14,909 bases of DNA, taken from the NCBI GenBank assembly GCA_009700815.1, contig WLLG01000023.1, positions 1 through 14,909 of the forward strand, read 5' to 3'. This stretch comes from Actinomycetota bacterium. Its GTDB lineage: Bacteria > Actinomycetota > Acidimicrobiia > Acidimicrobiales > Microtrichaceae. A model generated the notes under the pieces. That model did not search any database. It was not told where the DNA came from and saw only the letters and a program-made list of their open reading frames with translations. Below are positions 7,372 through 14,208 of the stretch, in pieces. Position numbers and translations under genes: made by a program. Each line of letters begins with the position of its first letter. Positions within the stretch are counted from its first letter, which is position 1.

Positions 7372-7412
7372 CGTCTTTTACCAAGACGCGTCAGCAATCA
7401 ATTTGTGATTGC
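7372..7412. repeat. Two small hairpins downstream of the branched inverted repeat
   Basis: CGTCTT (7372-7377) pairs with AAGACG (7383-7388) around 5 nt. GCAATCA (7394-7400) pairs with TGATTGC (7406-7412) around 5 nt. Both are perfect. They add to the dense set of hairpins in this junction and could contribute to termination from either side. Confidence 0.5.
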
Positions 7413-7418
7413 CTCGAC

Positions 7419-7458
7419 AATCCAAGAGGCGACTCGCTACTCCGTCATCTCTTGGATT
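7419..7458 (-). terminator. 10-bp perfect inverted repeat spanning the SCP2 stop codon
   Basis: AATCCAAGAG (7419-7428) is the exact reverse complement of CTCTTGGATT (7449-7458), with a 20-nt loop holding the TAG stop (7437-7439) of the minus-strand gene. A 3'-end hairpin for that mRNA is plausible. It lacks a following T-run, so termination is inferred only from position. Confidence 0.4.
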
Positions 7459-7844
7459 TGGAGCGCAACTGCGACGGCGCTGGGGTCAGCGGCACCAGCC
7501 TGCATGGCCATGAGTTTGGTGATGTCGCCATCTACCTTGATTTTTCCTGCCATAAAGGCCTGCATGCCAACCTGGGGATTACCTTCAACGAGGATCGCCT
7601 TTGCCGTTGCGTAGTCCAAGGTGACGGTCAGGTCAGGGTTCTCGATGTGGCCGAGGTCCATCTTGAGTTCACCCTCGGAGGTATCGATATGCGCCTTGAT
7701 CTCGCCATCACCGAAGGGAACCTCGGTAACAATCTGATTCATGCGCATCACGTGTGCTGGGGGAGTGTCATCAACTCCAGAGGACTCTCGGATGGATTTC
7801 GCCTGGGCTATCCATTCCTCGGTCAGGAAGACGTACTTTGTCAT
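7437..7844 (-). CDS. SCP2 sterol-carrier-like lipid-binding protein
   Basis: 135 aa, a single-domain SCP2 protein. The stretch MRMNQIVTEVPFGDGEIKAHIDTS followed by a second strand, GELKMDLGHIENPDLTVTLDYATAKAILVEGN, and then MQAFMAGKIKVDGDITKLM is the typical five-stranded sheet plus helix with the FMxGKIKVxGD signature. These proteins bind hydrophobic ligands such as fatty acids, acyl-CoA or sterols in a tunnel; the ligand here is not readable. There is no signal peptide, so it is cytoplasmic. ATG 7844 is preceded by GAGAGGGG (7858-7851, read on the minus strand), a good ribosome site. It is divergent from the alpha/beta hydrolase across about 150 bp and converges on the kinase gene. A shared lipid theme with the hydrolase and the acyl-CoA synthetase further right is only suggestive. 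Confidence 0.88.
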   Translation of the reverse strand: MTKYVFLTEEWIAQAKSIRESSGVDDTPPAHVMRMNQIVTEVPFGDGEIKAHIDTSEGELKMDLGHIENPDLTVTLDYATAKAILVEGNPQVGMQAFMAGKIKVDGDITKLMAMQAGAADPSAVAVALQIQEMTE

Positions 7845-7902
7845 TCGTTGCCCCTCTCTAAGTGGCGGGTGTGGTCAGGGTTCAGCAAGTCAGGAGCAGC
7901 AC

Positions 7903-7915
7903 TTCAACTCTTGAA
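7903..7915. promoter_or_regulatory. Small palindrome in the SCP2/hydrolase divergent gap
   Basis: TTCAA-CTC-TTGAA is a perfect 5-bp dyad with a 3-bp centre. It sits inside a wider ACTTCA (7901-7906) and TGAAGT (7919-7924) dyad. The position between two divergent genes fits an operator, but no regulator is encoded nearby, and short AT-rich dyads occur by chance. Confidence 0.2.
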
Positions 7916-7937
7916 TGCTGAAGTCAACACCGTCTGA

Positions 7938-7967
7938 GGGACACTAGTGGGGGCGCAGGCCTAAAGT
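7938..7967 (+). promoter_or_regulatory. Candidate promoter for the alpha/beta hydrolase
   Basis: GGGACA (7938-7943, matching GACA of the -35 consensus) is 18 bp from TAAAGT (7962-7967, fitting TANNNT). Transcription would begin near 7974, leaving a leader of about 22 nt that contains the GCGGAG ribosome site. That makes the upstream GTG at 7966 an impossible start from this promoter. Confidence 0.4.
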
Positions 7968-7995
7968 GCACCCAAACCAAGTGAGCGGAGTCGAC

Positions 7996-8745
7996 ATGAG
8001 TCAAGTTATTGCTGGAGCTGAGCCAATGAGCGCCGAGGGCGGATCCACTGGAGTCCTGGTACTCCACGGGTTTACGGGCAACCCCCAATCCATGCGGCCA
8101 CTAGCTCAGGCATTCGTAGACGCCGGGTACAGCGTTGAACAGCCACTGCTGAGCGGGCACGGGACTGTAGTTGAGGACATGTTGGCCACCACTTGGGAGG
8201 ACTGGTCAGCAGATGCAGAAGCTGCATATCAGTCGCTTGCTTCGAGAACTGAGTCGGTGGTCGTGGCGGGTCTATCGATGGGTGGCTCGCTCACCCTGTG
8301 GCTGTCAACCAAGCATCCAGAGATTGCCGGAATCATTTGTGTGAACCCGGCAACTCAAGTGGCCCCCGAGGTCCGGGACTTTGTTGCCTCGATGGTGGCG
8401 GCCGGAGACATCGTGATGACCGGCATTGGTTCCGATGTCGCAGACCCGAACTCACCTGAGTCTGCCTATGCAGACACACCGCTTCAGCCTTTGCTCTCGA
8501 TGTTTGATGCAGCGGTTCACACTCAGTCGGCTCTGCCCGACGTGAAGTGCCCGTTGCTCCTCTTCACGAGCCCCCAGGACCACGTCGTACCGCCGACTGA
8601 CTCTGATTACCTTGCAGAAATATATGGGGGGCCGATAGAGCGCGTGAGTTGCGATCGTAGCTATCACGTTGCAACCCTGGATTACGACAAAGAGATGATC
8701 ATCGAACAGTCCCTAGCGTTTGTGCGCTCGGTCACCGCACCCTAA
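7996..8745 (+). CDS. Alpha/beta hydrolase, carboxylesterase / monoacylglycerol-lipase type
   Basis: 249 aa from ATG 7996, chosen because GCGGAG (7984-7989) lies 6 nt upstream. In-frame GTGs at 7981 and 7966 are less likely. The oxyanion-hole strand LVLHGFTGNP is at about 21-30, the nucleophile elbow GLSMGG has S94, the acid is D195 in SPQDHVVPP and the His is H224 in SYHVATLD, so the catalytic triad is complete. The pattern HGFTGNPQSMRPLAQAF and TTWEDW resembles Est30-type carboxylesterases, which cleave short- to medium-chain esters or monoacylglycerols. No signal peptide is present, so it is cytoplasmic. The natural substrate is unknown. It stands alone on the plus strand, 102 bp before gatC, which has its own promoter-like box. 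Confidence 0.92.
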   Translation: MSQVIAGAEPMSAEGGSTGVLVLHGFTGNPQSMRPLAQAFVDAGYSVEQPLLSGHGTVVEDMLATTWEDWSADAEAAYQSLASRTESVVVAGLSMGGSLTLWLSTKHPEIAGIICVNPATQVAPEVRDFVASMVAAGDIVMTGIGSDVADPNSPESAYADTPLQPLLSMFDAAVHTQSALPDVKCPLLLFTSPQDHVVPPTDSDYLAEIYGGPIERVSCDRSYHVATLDYDKEMIIEQSLAFVRSVTAP

Positions 8746-8831
8746 GGGCTGGCCGCTGCTTGCGATTTCCTAGCGGAAACCCAGCATGAGCAGGTGATCG
8801 GGCCGCTTCTCAGCATGCATGACTAGACCGG

Positions 8832-8837
8832 TAGACT
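8832..8837 (+). promoter_or_regulatory. -10 box (TAGACT) of the candidate gatCAB promoter
   Basis: TAGACT fits TANNNT and ends 10 nt before the gatC ATG at 8848, implying a very short leader of about 3-4 nt. No Shine-Dalgarno precedes gatC and no clear -35 is visible. Confidence 0.4.
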
Positions 8838-8847
8838 CAGCAGTTCT

Positions 8848-9195
8848 ATGACTGATCCCACATCGCCAGAGCGTACTGATGCTCCGCTTTCGACTAGCGA
8901 GCGCATCACAACCGAACAAGTCGCCAAGGTTGCCAAGCTGGCGCGTCTTCGCCTTACTGATGAAGAACTCACCCGATTCACTGGCCAACTTGGTGATGTG
9001 TTGGAACATGCAGCAGATCTTGACCTCTTGGACCTTGAGGGCGTGGAGCCAATGGCGCAACCCATCCCGCTTGCCAACGTGTTCCGCAAAGATGTCCCCG
9101 GCCCGATTCTTGATCGCGATGAGGTGCTTGCCGTTGCACCCGCTGCCGAGGACGGATTCTTTCGTGTTCCGCCCGTGCTTGGAGAATCAGAATGA
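8848..9195 (+). CDS. gatC: Glutamyl/aspartyl-tRNA amidotransferase subunit C
   Basis: 115 aa. ITTEQVAKVAKLARLRLTDEELTRFTGQLGDVLEHAADLDLLDLEGVEPMAQP, read in segments from residue 20 on, is the characteristic GatC helix pair. The C-terminal tail NVFRKDVPGP...FFRVPPVL wraps the A-B interface in the solved complexes. GatC stabilises GatA against GatB so that ammonia can pass between them. The protein is slightly long because of a polar 19-residue N-terminal extension rich in Thr, Pro and Ser; no internal start with a ribosome site would remove it. It is the first gene of gatCAB and its stop overlaps the gatA ATG as ATGA. Confidence 0.95.
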   Translation: MTDPTSPERTDAPLSTSERITTEQVAKVAKLARLRLTDEELTRFTGQLGDVLEHAADLDLLDLEGVEPMAQPIPLANVFRKDVPGPILDRDEVLAVAPAAEDGFFRVPPVLGESE

Positions 9196-10613
9196 GTTCA
9201 GCGATTGAGATTGCCGCAGCAGTGCAGTCAGGTGAGCGCTCCGCAATCGAGGTACTCGAAGAGCATCTTGGCGCCATTTCTGAGCGTGAATCAGAGGTGC
9301 ACGCTTTCAACTTGGTCACCACTGACCAAGCAATTGCTGCTGCAACTGCAGTTGATGAACTTGTGGCCAAGGGTGGCCCTCTTGGCCCACTCGCCGGGGT
9401 TCCCGTCGCGATTAAGGACAACCTCTGCACACGGGGAGTTGCCACCACCTGTTCTTCCAAAATTCTGGAGGGATGGGTGCCGCCCTATGACGCCACCGTG
9501 GTGACTCGCCTGGCTGCTGCCGGGGCGATCATGGTGGGCAAGACCAACATGGATGAGTTTGCAATGGGCTCCTCCACCGAGAATTCAGCCTTTGGTCCGA
9601 CTCGCAACCCGCATGACCTGAGCCGTGTTCCCGGCGGGTCCTCGGGCGGGTCCGCTGCAGCTGTCGCAGCAGGGTTTGCTCCCATTTCGCTTGGATCTGA
9701 TACCGGTGGATCCATTCGCCAGCCCGCAGCACTCTGTGGAGTTGTAGGAGTCAAACCCACCTATGGAACGGTGTCACGTTTAGGTCTGGTTGCATTTGGA
9801 TCCTCACTCGATCAGGTAGGGCCCTTTGCAAACTCTGTGGCCGAGGCAGCGCTGGTATGCGAGGTCATCGGTGGCCACGATCCCGGTGACTCCACCTCCC
9901 TTCCGCAGGCTTTCCCAGCGGTTAGCGAGCACCTCTCCGATGGTGTGGCGGGAATGCGCATTGGCCTGATCACCGAGATGATGGGCGAGGGAATCGCCCC
10001 CGATGTGGCGCAACGAATCCGTGTGGCCGCTGAGCGTTTGGCAGCCGCCGGTGCAGAGGTTGAAGAAGTGTCTGTACCTGCAGTTGCGTACGGCCTGTCT
10101 GCGTACTACTTGGTGGCGCCGGCCGAGGCATCTTCGAACTTGTCTCGCTATGACGGCGTGCGATACGGCTTGCGAGTTGAGGCTCCTACCACCGGCGAGA
10201 TGATGGAACTCACACGTACCGCAGGGTTTGGCGACGAAGTGAAACGGCGAATCATGCTGGGAACCTACGCACTATCAGCTGGCTATTACGACGCTTTTTA
10301 TGGCACCGCACTCAAGGTCCGTACCTTGATTCGGCGTGACTTTGACGCAGCCTATGAGCGCTTCGATGCGTTACTTTCACCCACCTCGCCGACCACAGCC
10401 TTTGCTTTCGGCGATAAGACTGCGGACCCGATGTCGATGTATCTCAACGATGTCTGCACGATCGCTACCAACTTGGCTGGCCATCCGGCCATGTCCGTGC
10501 CGTATGGACTCGGTGCTGATGGAATGCCCGTTGGGGCACAGGTGCTCGCTCCTGCACTTGGCGAAGTAGCCATGTTCCGAGTGGCAGCAGTTCTTGAAGG
10601 GAGCTTGGCATGA
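9192..10613 (+). CDS. gatA: Glutamyl/aspartyl-tRNA amidotransferase subunit A (glutaminase)
   Basis: 473 aa, normal length. This amidase-signature enzyme frees ammonia from glutamine (or asparagine) for the GatB active site, converting Glu-tRNA(Gln) and possibly Asp-tRNA(Asn). The Ser-cisSer-Lys triad is visible: K75 in VPVAIKDN, S150 in PGGSSGGSA and S174 in GSDTGGSIRQPA. Their spacings match those of Staphylococcus aureus GatA (K79, S154, S178). The signature continues through GVVGVKPTYGTVSRLGL (183-199). GGAG at 9181-9184, inside gatC, lies 7 nt before the ATG. Both ends overlap their neighbours by 4 bp. Its presence implies that at least one of GlnRS or AsnRS may be absent from the genome, which cannot be tested here. 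Confidence 0.97.
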   Translation: MSSAIEIAAAVQSGERSAIEVLEEHLGAISERESEVHAFNLVTTDQAIAAATAVDELVAKGGPLGPLAGVPVAIKDNLCTRGVATTCSSKILEGWVPPYDATVVTRLAAAGAIMVGKTNMDEFAMGSSTENSAFGPTRNPHDLSRVPGGSSGGSAAAVAAGFAPISLGSDTGGSIRQPAALCGVVGVKPTYGTVSRLGLVAFGSSLDQVGPFANSVAEAALVCEVIGGHDPGDSTSLPQAFPAVSEHLSDGVAGMRIGLITEMMGEGIAPDVAQRIRVAAERLAAAGAEVEEVSVPAVAYGLSAYYLVAPAEASSNLSRYDGVRYGLRVEAPTTGEMMELTRTAGFGDEVKRRIMLGTYALSAGYYDAFYGTALKVRTLIRRDFDAAYERFDALLSPTSPTTAFAFGDKTADPMSMYLNDVCTIATNLAGHPAMSVPYGLGADGMPVGAQVLAPALGEVAMFRVAAVLEGSLA

Positions 10614-12043
10614 GTATCGATCTGAGCGTCTGGGAAATCGTGATCGGCCTTGAGGTTCACACCGAGTTGGCCACGCGCACCAAATTGTTTTGCTCCGCTC
10701 CGAACGAGTTCGGTGGCGAGCCCAACACCAATATTGACCCCCTGACTCTTGGTTTACCTGGTTCGCTCCCGGTACTCAATGAGCAGGCAGTTGAATTGGC
10801 CATTCGGGTTGGGCTGGCACTCAACTGCAAAATTGACCGCTCGGTGTTTTCGCGCAAGAACTATTTCTATCCAGATCAGCCCACGAACTATCAGATCTCG
10901 CAGTTCGACCTTCCCATCAATGGCGAAGGTTGGCTTGAGTTGCCCAGCGGCAAGGTGATTGGTATCGAGAGAGCGCACCTAGAAGAAGACACGGGTAAGT
11001 CAACTCACGTGGGCGGCGGCGGGCGAATTCACGATGCCACCTATTCGCTCGTTGATTACAACCGCGCTGGTGTACCGCTGCTCGAGATAGTCGGCAGGCC
11101 GGACCTCCGTTCAGGGGATGAGGCCCGAGCGTATGTGTCGGAACTGCGTGCCATCCTGGTGGCGGTTGGAGCCTCGGATGGCAAGATGGAAGAGGGCTCC
11201 CTGCGCGTTGACTGCAACGTCTCGGTTCGCAAACATGGCGACGCCGAACTGGGAACCCGCTGCGAGATCAAGAACATCAACTCCCTGCGAAGCCTGGGAC
11301 GAGCCGTGGATTATGAGGCTGAGCGACAGATCGACATGATCCTTGCCGGCGAACGCATTGAGCAGCAGACGCGGCACTGGAACGAGGACGAGGGCCGCAC
11401 ACTCAAGCTCCGCTCCAAAGAGCAAGCCGATGACTACCGCTACTTCCCCGAGCCAGATTTAGTAGGCCTCGCACCCTCGCAAGAGTGGATTGATCAAGTC
11501 CGGGAAGCCCTCCCCATTTTGCCTGCAGCGCGTCGACATCGGCTGTGTGAGCGTTCTGGGGCAGACACTGCGCAAGCGGCTCTCATTGTGGAACGTGGTC
11601 TTGATGACCTGTGCTTAGCGGCGCTTGATTGTGGAGCTGATCCCAGCCGCACCATTACGCATGCAGAACATAATCTCTCCGATCCAAAGGCGCTTGAACT
11701 TGATCCTGAGATGTTTGCCAAGCTCACGAAGATGGACGCCGATGGCACCTTGAGTTCTACTCAGACAAAGACCGTGCTTGCAGAGCTTGTTCAACTCGGC
11801 GGTGATCCCGGCGCAATTGCCGACACACACGGATTCAAAGCAATGGATTCCGGCGAACTTGATTCCGTGGTGGATCAACTCATTGCAGAGAATCCTGAGC
11901 AATGGCAAAGATTCTGCGAGGGTGACCCCAAAATTTCGGGTTTCTTTGTGGGTAAGGTCATGAAGGCAACTCAGGGTCAAGCCGACGGCAAGGTCGTTGC
12001 GGGCTTGCTTGCAGACCGGGTTCCAAACGCAGCCAAGGAGTAG
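10610..12043 (+). CDS. gatB: Glutamyl/aspartyl-tRNA amidotransferase subunit B, zinc-ligand-poor variant
   Basis: 477 aa. GatB activates misacylated Glu/Asp-tRNA with ATP and amidates it. The kinase-like core is intact: VIGLEVHTEL (11-20), NYQISQFD, RAHLEEDTGKSTH, DYNRAGVPLLEIVGRPD and GTRCEIKNINSLR. The tail has the tRNA-contacting YqeY-like domain ending in GFFVGKVMKATQGQADGK. The zinc site usually written FCxC...CPxC is mostly gone: C28 remains, but the other three places hold A30, D43 and T46 (FCSAP, NIDPLTLG). Related zinc-less forms, as I recall them from Chlamydia-like GatB, make this a natural variant rather than damage. AAGGGAG at 10597-10603 lies 6 nt before the ATG, which overlaps the gatA stop. 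AAGGAG at its own 3' end serves the next gene. Confidence 0.96.
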   Translation: MSIDLSVWEIVIGLEVHTELATRTKLFCSAPNEFGGEPNTNIDPLTLGLPGSLPVLNEQAVELAIRVGLALNCKIDRSVFSRKNYFYPDQPTNYQISQFDLPINGEGWLELPSGKVIGIERAHLEEDTGKSTHVGGGGRIHDATYSLVDYNRAGVPLLEIVGRPDLRSGDEARAYVSELRAILVAVGASDGKMEEGSLRVDCNVSVRKHGDAELGTRCEIKNINSLRSLGRAVDYEAERQIDMILAGERIEQQTRHWNEDEGRTLKLRSKEQADDYRYFPEPDLVGLAPSQEWIDQVREALPILPAARRHRLCERSGADTAQAALIVERGLDDLCLAALDCGADPSRTITHAEHNLSDPKALELDPEMFAKLTKMDADGTLSSTQTKTVLAELVQLGGDPGAIADTHGFKAMDSGELDSVVDQLIAENPEQWQRFCEGDPKISGFFVGKVMKATQGQADGKVVAGLLADRVPNAAKE

Positions 12044-12047
12044 TCAC

Positions 12048-12647
12048 ATGCAAGCAAACACCAAGACGAGGGTGCTGGGAGTCCCTGCATATGCGATCTT
12101 GGCGTTGCTAGCTGTGCTGATGTCGGTACTAGCGACTACCGGTTGCAGCACCCCGAGATCGAAGAACTCTGTGGAACTCAACGAAGACATCGCTGATGTC
12201 ACCGTGCCGGGAGTTCCCCCCACATTTCCGCCAACCACTCAGTACGACGGCTCTGGCTTGAGCGATGATGCAAACGTCCTGCTGCAGGAAATTGCTGCTT
12301 TGCAGACAGAGGAGGATCTCTGCGTCATCCTCACAGGCAAGGCACTACAGCCGCTGTTCACTGGTGGTCTCGATACCACCACTTTGGTAACGAGCCCTTC
12401 GGGGTTGACGCAGTTGTTGATTGCATTCAATTCCATCTTTAGCTACATCGAGACCATTGCGCCCGATCAAGTGAAGCCCGCTGCGGCAACAATTAATGAT
12501 GTTTGGGCTCGGATCTCTTCGCTCAACTCTTCGGCTGCGACCAATCAGGCTCAGGTCCAGGCAATTCTGATTGAGCCGCAAGTCGTTGCCGCCTTCGAGG
12601 GGCTTGCAACTTGGGCTTCAGTCAACTGCGACATAGCGAGCCAATAG
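12048..12647 (+). CDS. Predicted lipoprotein of unknown function
   Basis: 199 aa from ATG 12048, chosen over an in-frame GTG at 11997 because AAGGAG (12035-12040) lies 7 nt upstream. The N-terminus is a lipoprotein signal: basic TKTR, hydrophobic AYAILALLAVLMSVLA, then TTGC with C33 as likely lipidation site. The -3 residue is Thr rather than Leu, so the lipobox is off-consensus. A Pro- and Thr-rich linker (VPGVPPTFPPTT, 53-64) leads to a mainly helical domain with two further cysteines (C92, C194) that could pair. It sits 4 bp after the gatB stop, so it is probably translated from the gat mRNA, though its exported location gives no functional link to tRNA amidation. No family recognised. Confidence 0.8.
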   Translation: MQANTKTRVLGVPAYAILALLAVLMSVLATTGCSTPRSKNSVELNEDIADVTVPGVPPTFPPTTQYDGSGLSDDANVLLQEIAALQTEEDLCVILTGKALQPLFTGGLDTTTLVTSPSGLTQLLIAFNSIFSYIETIAPDQVKPAAATINDVWARISSLNSSAATNQAQVQAILIEPQVVAAFEGLATWASVNCDIASQ

Positions 12648-12657
12648 CGGAGTTGGT

Positions 12658-12663
12658 TAGAGT
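12658..12663 (+). promoter_or_regulatory. -10 box (TAGAGT) of a candidate leaderless acyl-CoA synthetase promoter
   Basis: TAGAGT fits TANNNT and ends 6 nt before the ATG at 12670. There is no usable Shine-Dalgarno (AGG is only 2 nt away) and no clear -35. It sits in the 22-bp gap after the lipoprotein gene. Confidence 0.45.
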
Positions 12664-12669
12664 CAGGCC

Positions 12670-14208
12670 ATGTCTACGATTTGGCAACTCATTGAGCAGC
12701 GTGCAGCCCAGACCCCAGATGCAGTCATCTTCGTAACCGAGGATGACACTCGCATGACCTTCGGCGAGTTTCGTGATGCTGCCGAGGTTTGCGCCGCAGG
12801 CCTGGCTGGACTTGGGATTACCTCGCAGACTCGAGTCACCTGGCAATTGCCTACCTGCATTCCTGCCATCGTCGCTTCTGCAGCCTTGGCTCGCCTTGAT
12901 GCTGTTCAGAGCCCGGTTCTGCATTTGTACCGAGAGAAAGAACTTGGTTTCGTGATGCGTCACACGCAGGCCGAGTTCTGCATTGTTCCGAGCGTGTGGA
13001 AGGGGTTTGACTTCACGGCCATGGCGGACTCCCTTGCTGCTGAGATGAGCCCATCTCCGGTTGTACTCAGCTTGGATTCTCTTCCGGCCGGTGATCCTTC
13101 GGATCTAGGTCCCGTGCCCGAGTTTGCCGAGGGAGAAGAACCCATTCGTTGGATCTATTCCACCTCGGGAACCACCTCTGACCCGAAGGGTGTGTTGCAT
13201 ACCGATGCCACCCTGATAGCAGGGGGACAGGGTCTAGCTGATGCGTTGCAGATGACTGCCGAGGACGTTGGATCTATGGCCTTCCCATTCGCACATATTG
13301 CTGGCCCCGACTACCTAGTGATGATGCTCATCAGCGGCATGTCGGCAGTACTCATCGAGGCGTTCAACCCTGTTGACGCTGTGGCCACCTACGCCAAGAA
13401 CGGCGTAACAATGGCAGGTGGAAGCACTGCGTTCTACCAAATGTTCTTGGCCGAACAGCGCAAGCAGCCCGAGACCAAAGTCATGCCTGCGCTTCGTGCA
13501 CTCTCCGGTGGTGGCGCTCCGATGCCACCAGAGATTTATCGGGAAGTTCTAGATGAAATGGGAATCAAGGTGTGTCACGGGTATGGCATGACCGAGATTC
13601 CAATGATCACTCAGGGGTCGCCCACCGACTCTGATGATCAGCTTGCTCACACCACTGGCAAGCCTGTGACTGGTGCGGAGGTTCGCATCGTCTTAGAGGA
13701 TGGCAGCTTGGCTTCTGCAGGAGTCGATGGCGAGGTCCGAGTAAAGGGTCCAATGGTTGCCAAGGGCTATACCAACGCCGAACTCACCGAGCAGGCATTT
13801 GACGAGAATGGCTATTTCCGCACGGGCGACATTGGACATCTTCGCCCAGACGGTCACGTGGTGCTCACGGGCCGCATCAAAGACATCATCATTCGTAAGG
13901 GTGAGAACATCTCCGCCAAAGAGATTGAGGATTTGCTCTATGCACATCCCGGCGTGGGGGACGTGGCCGTGATTGGCCTGCCCGATCGTGAACGAGGCGA
14001 GCGAGTCTGCGCTGTAGTTGAGCGGCCGGCCGAGGGTGAGGTCATTACCTTTGAGGAGATGGTGTCGTACCTTGGCGAGCAGGGACTGACGAGGTTCAAG
14101 ACACCCGAACAGCTCGAGGTTGTGGGCTCGCTACCGCGCAACGAGACCCTGCGCAAGGTTCTGAAGTATCAGCTGCGTGACAGTTTTGCTGACAAGGCTT
14201 GGCCCTGA
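12670..14208 (+). CDS. AMP-forming acyl-CoA synthetase (fatty-acid or alicyclic-acid CoA ligase)
   Basis: 512 aa, full length for the ANL superfamily. It activates a carboxylic acid with ATP to an acyl-adenylate and transfers it to CoA. The ATP loop YSTSGTTSDPKG is at 163-174, HGYGMTE at 303-309, YFRTGDIG at 382-389, GRIKDIIIRKGENI at 401-414 with the hinge near D405, and the catalytic C-terminal lysine is K496 in NETLRKVLK. That motif usually has Gly before the Lys; here it is Arg. Motif style resembles FadD3- and cyclohexanecarboxylate-CoA-ligase-like enzymes, but the substrate cannot be assigned. No signal peptide. A -10 box 6 nt upstream of the ATG suggests its own leaderless transcript. 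The stop overlaps the next gene by about 10 bp, so the two are likely co-transcribed. Confidence 0.92.
   Translation: MSTIWQLIEQRAAQTPDAVIFVTEDDTRMTFGEFRDAAEVCAAGLAGLGITSQTRVTWQLPTCIPAIVASAALARLDAVQSPVLHLYREKELGFVMRHTQAEFCIVPSVWKGFDFTAMADSLAAEMSPSPVVLSLDSLPAGDPSDLGPVPEFAEGEEPIRWIYSTSGTTSDPKGVLHTDATLIAGGQGLADALQMTAEDVGSMAFPFAHIAGPDYLVMMLISGMSAVLIEAFNPVDAVATYAKNGVTMAGGSTAFYQMFLAEQRKQPETKVMPALRALSGGGAPMPPEIYREVLDEMGIKVCHGYGMTEIPMITQGSPTDSDDQLAHTTGKPVTGAEVRIVLEDGSLASAGVDGEVRVKGPMVAKGYTNAELTEQAFDENGYFRTGDIGHLRPDGHVVLTGRIKDIIIRKGENISAKEIEDLLYAHPGVGDVAVIGLPDRERGERVCAVVERPAEGEVITFEEMVSYLGEQGLTRFKTPEQLEVVGSLPRNETLRKVLKYQLRDSFADKAWP

Noticed and set aside
7016..7384. Open frames across the 15-bp repeats giving pentapeptide repeats (VDAA-like on minus, AAST-like on plus)
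   Set aside because: A 15-bp repeat automatically keeps all frames periodic. Both frames overlap the kinase end out of frame, have no ribosome site, and run through the inverted repeat.
7130..7436. Possible CRISPR array or iteron origin because of regular short repeats
   Set aside because: The 15-bp units have no spacers and are far too short for CRISPR. No replication initiator gene or AT-rich zone is present.
7452..7937. 161-codon plus-strand open frame opposite the SCP2 gene
   Set aside because: It is the antisense shadow of a recognisable SCP2 domain that has a good ribosome site on the minus strand.
8751..8820. Repeated GGCCGCT and CAGCATG words between the hydrolase and gatC as a terminator or operator
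   Set aside because: The repeats are direct, widely spaced and short. The only stem (CCGCT/AGCGG) is 5 bp with a 14-nt loop and no T-run.
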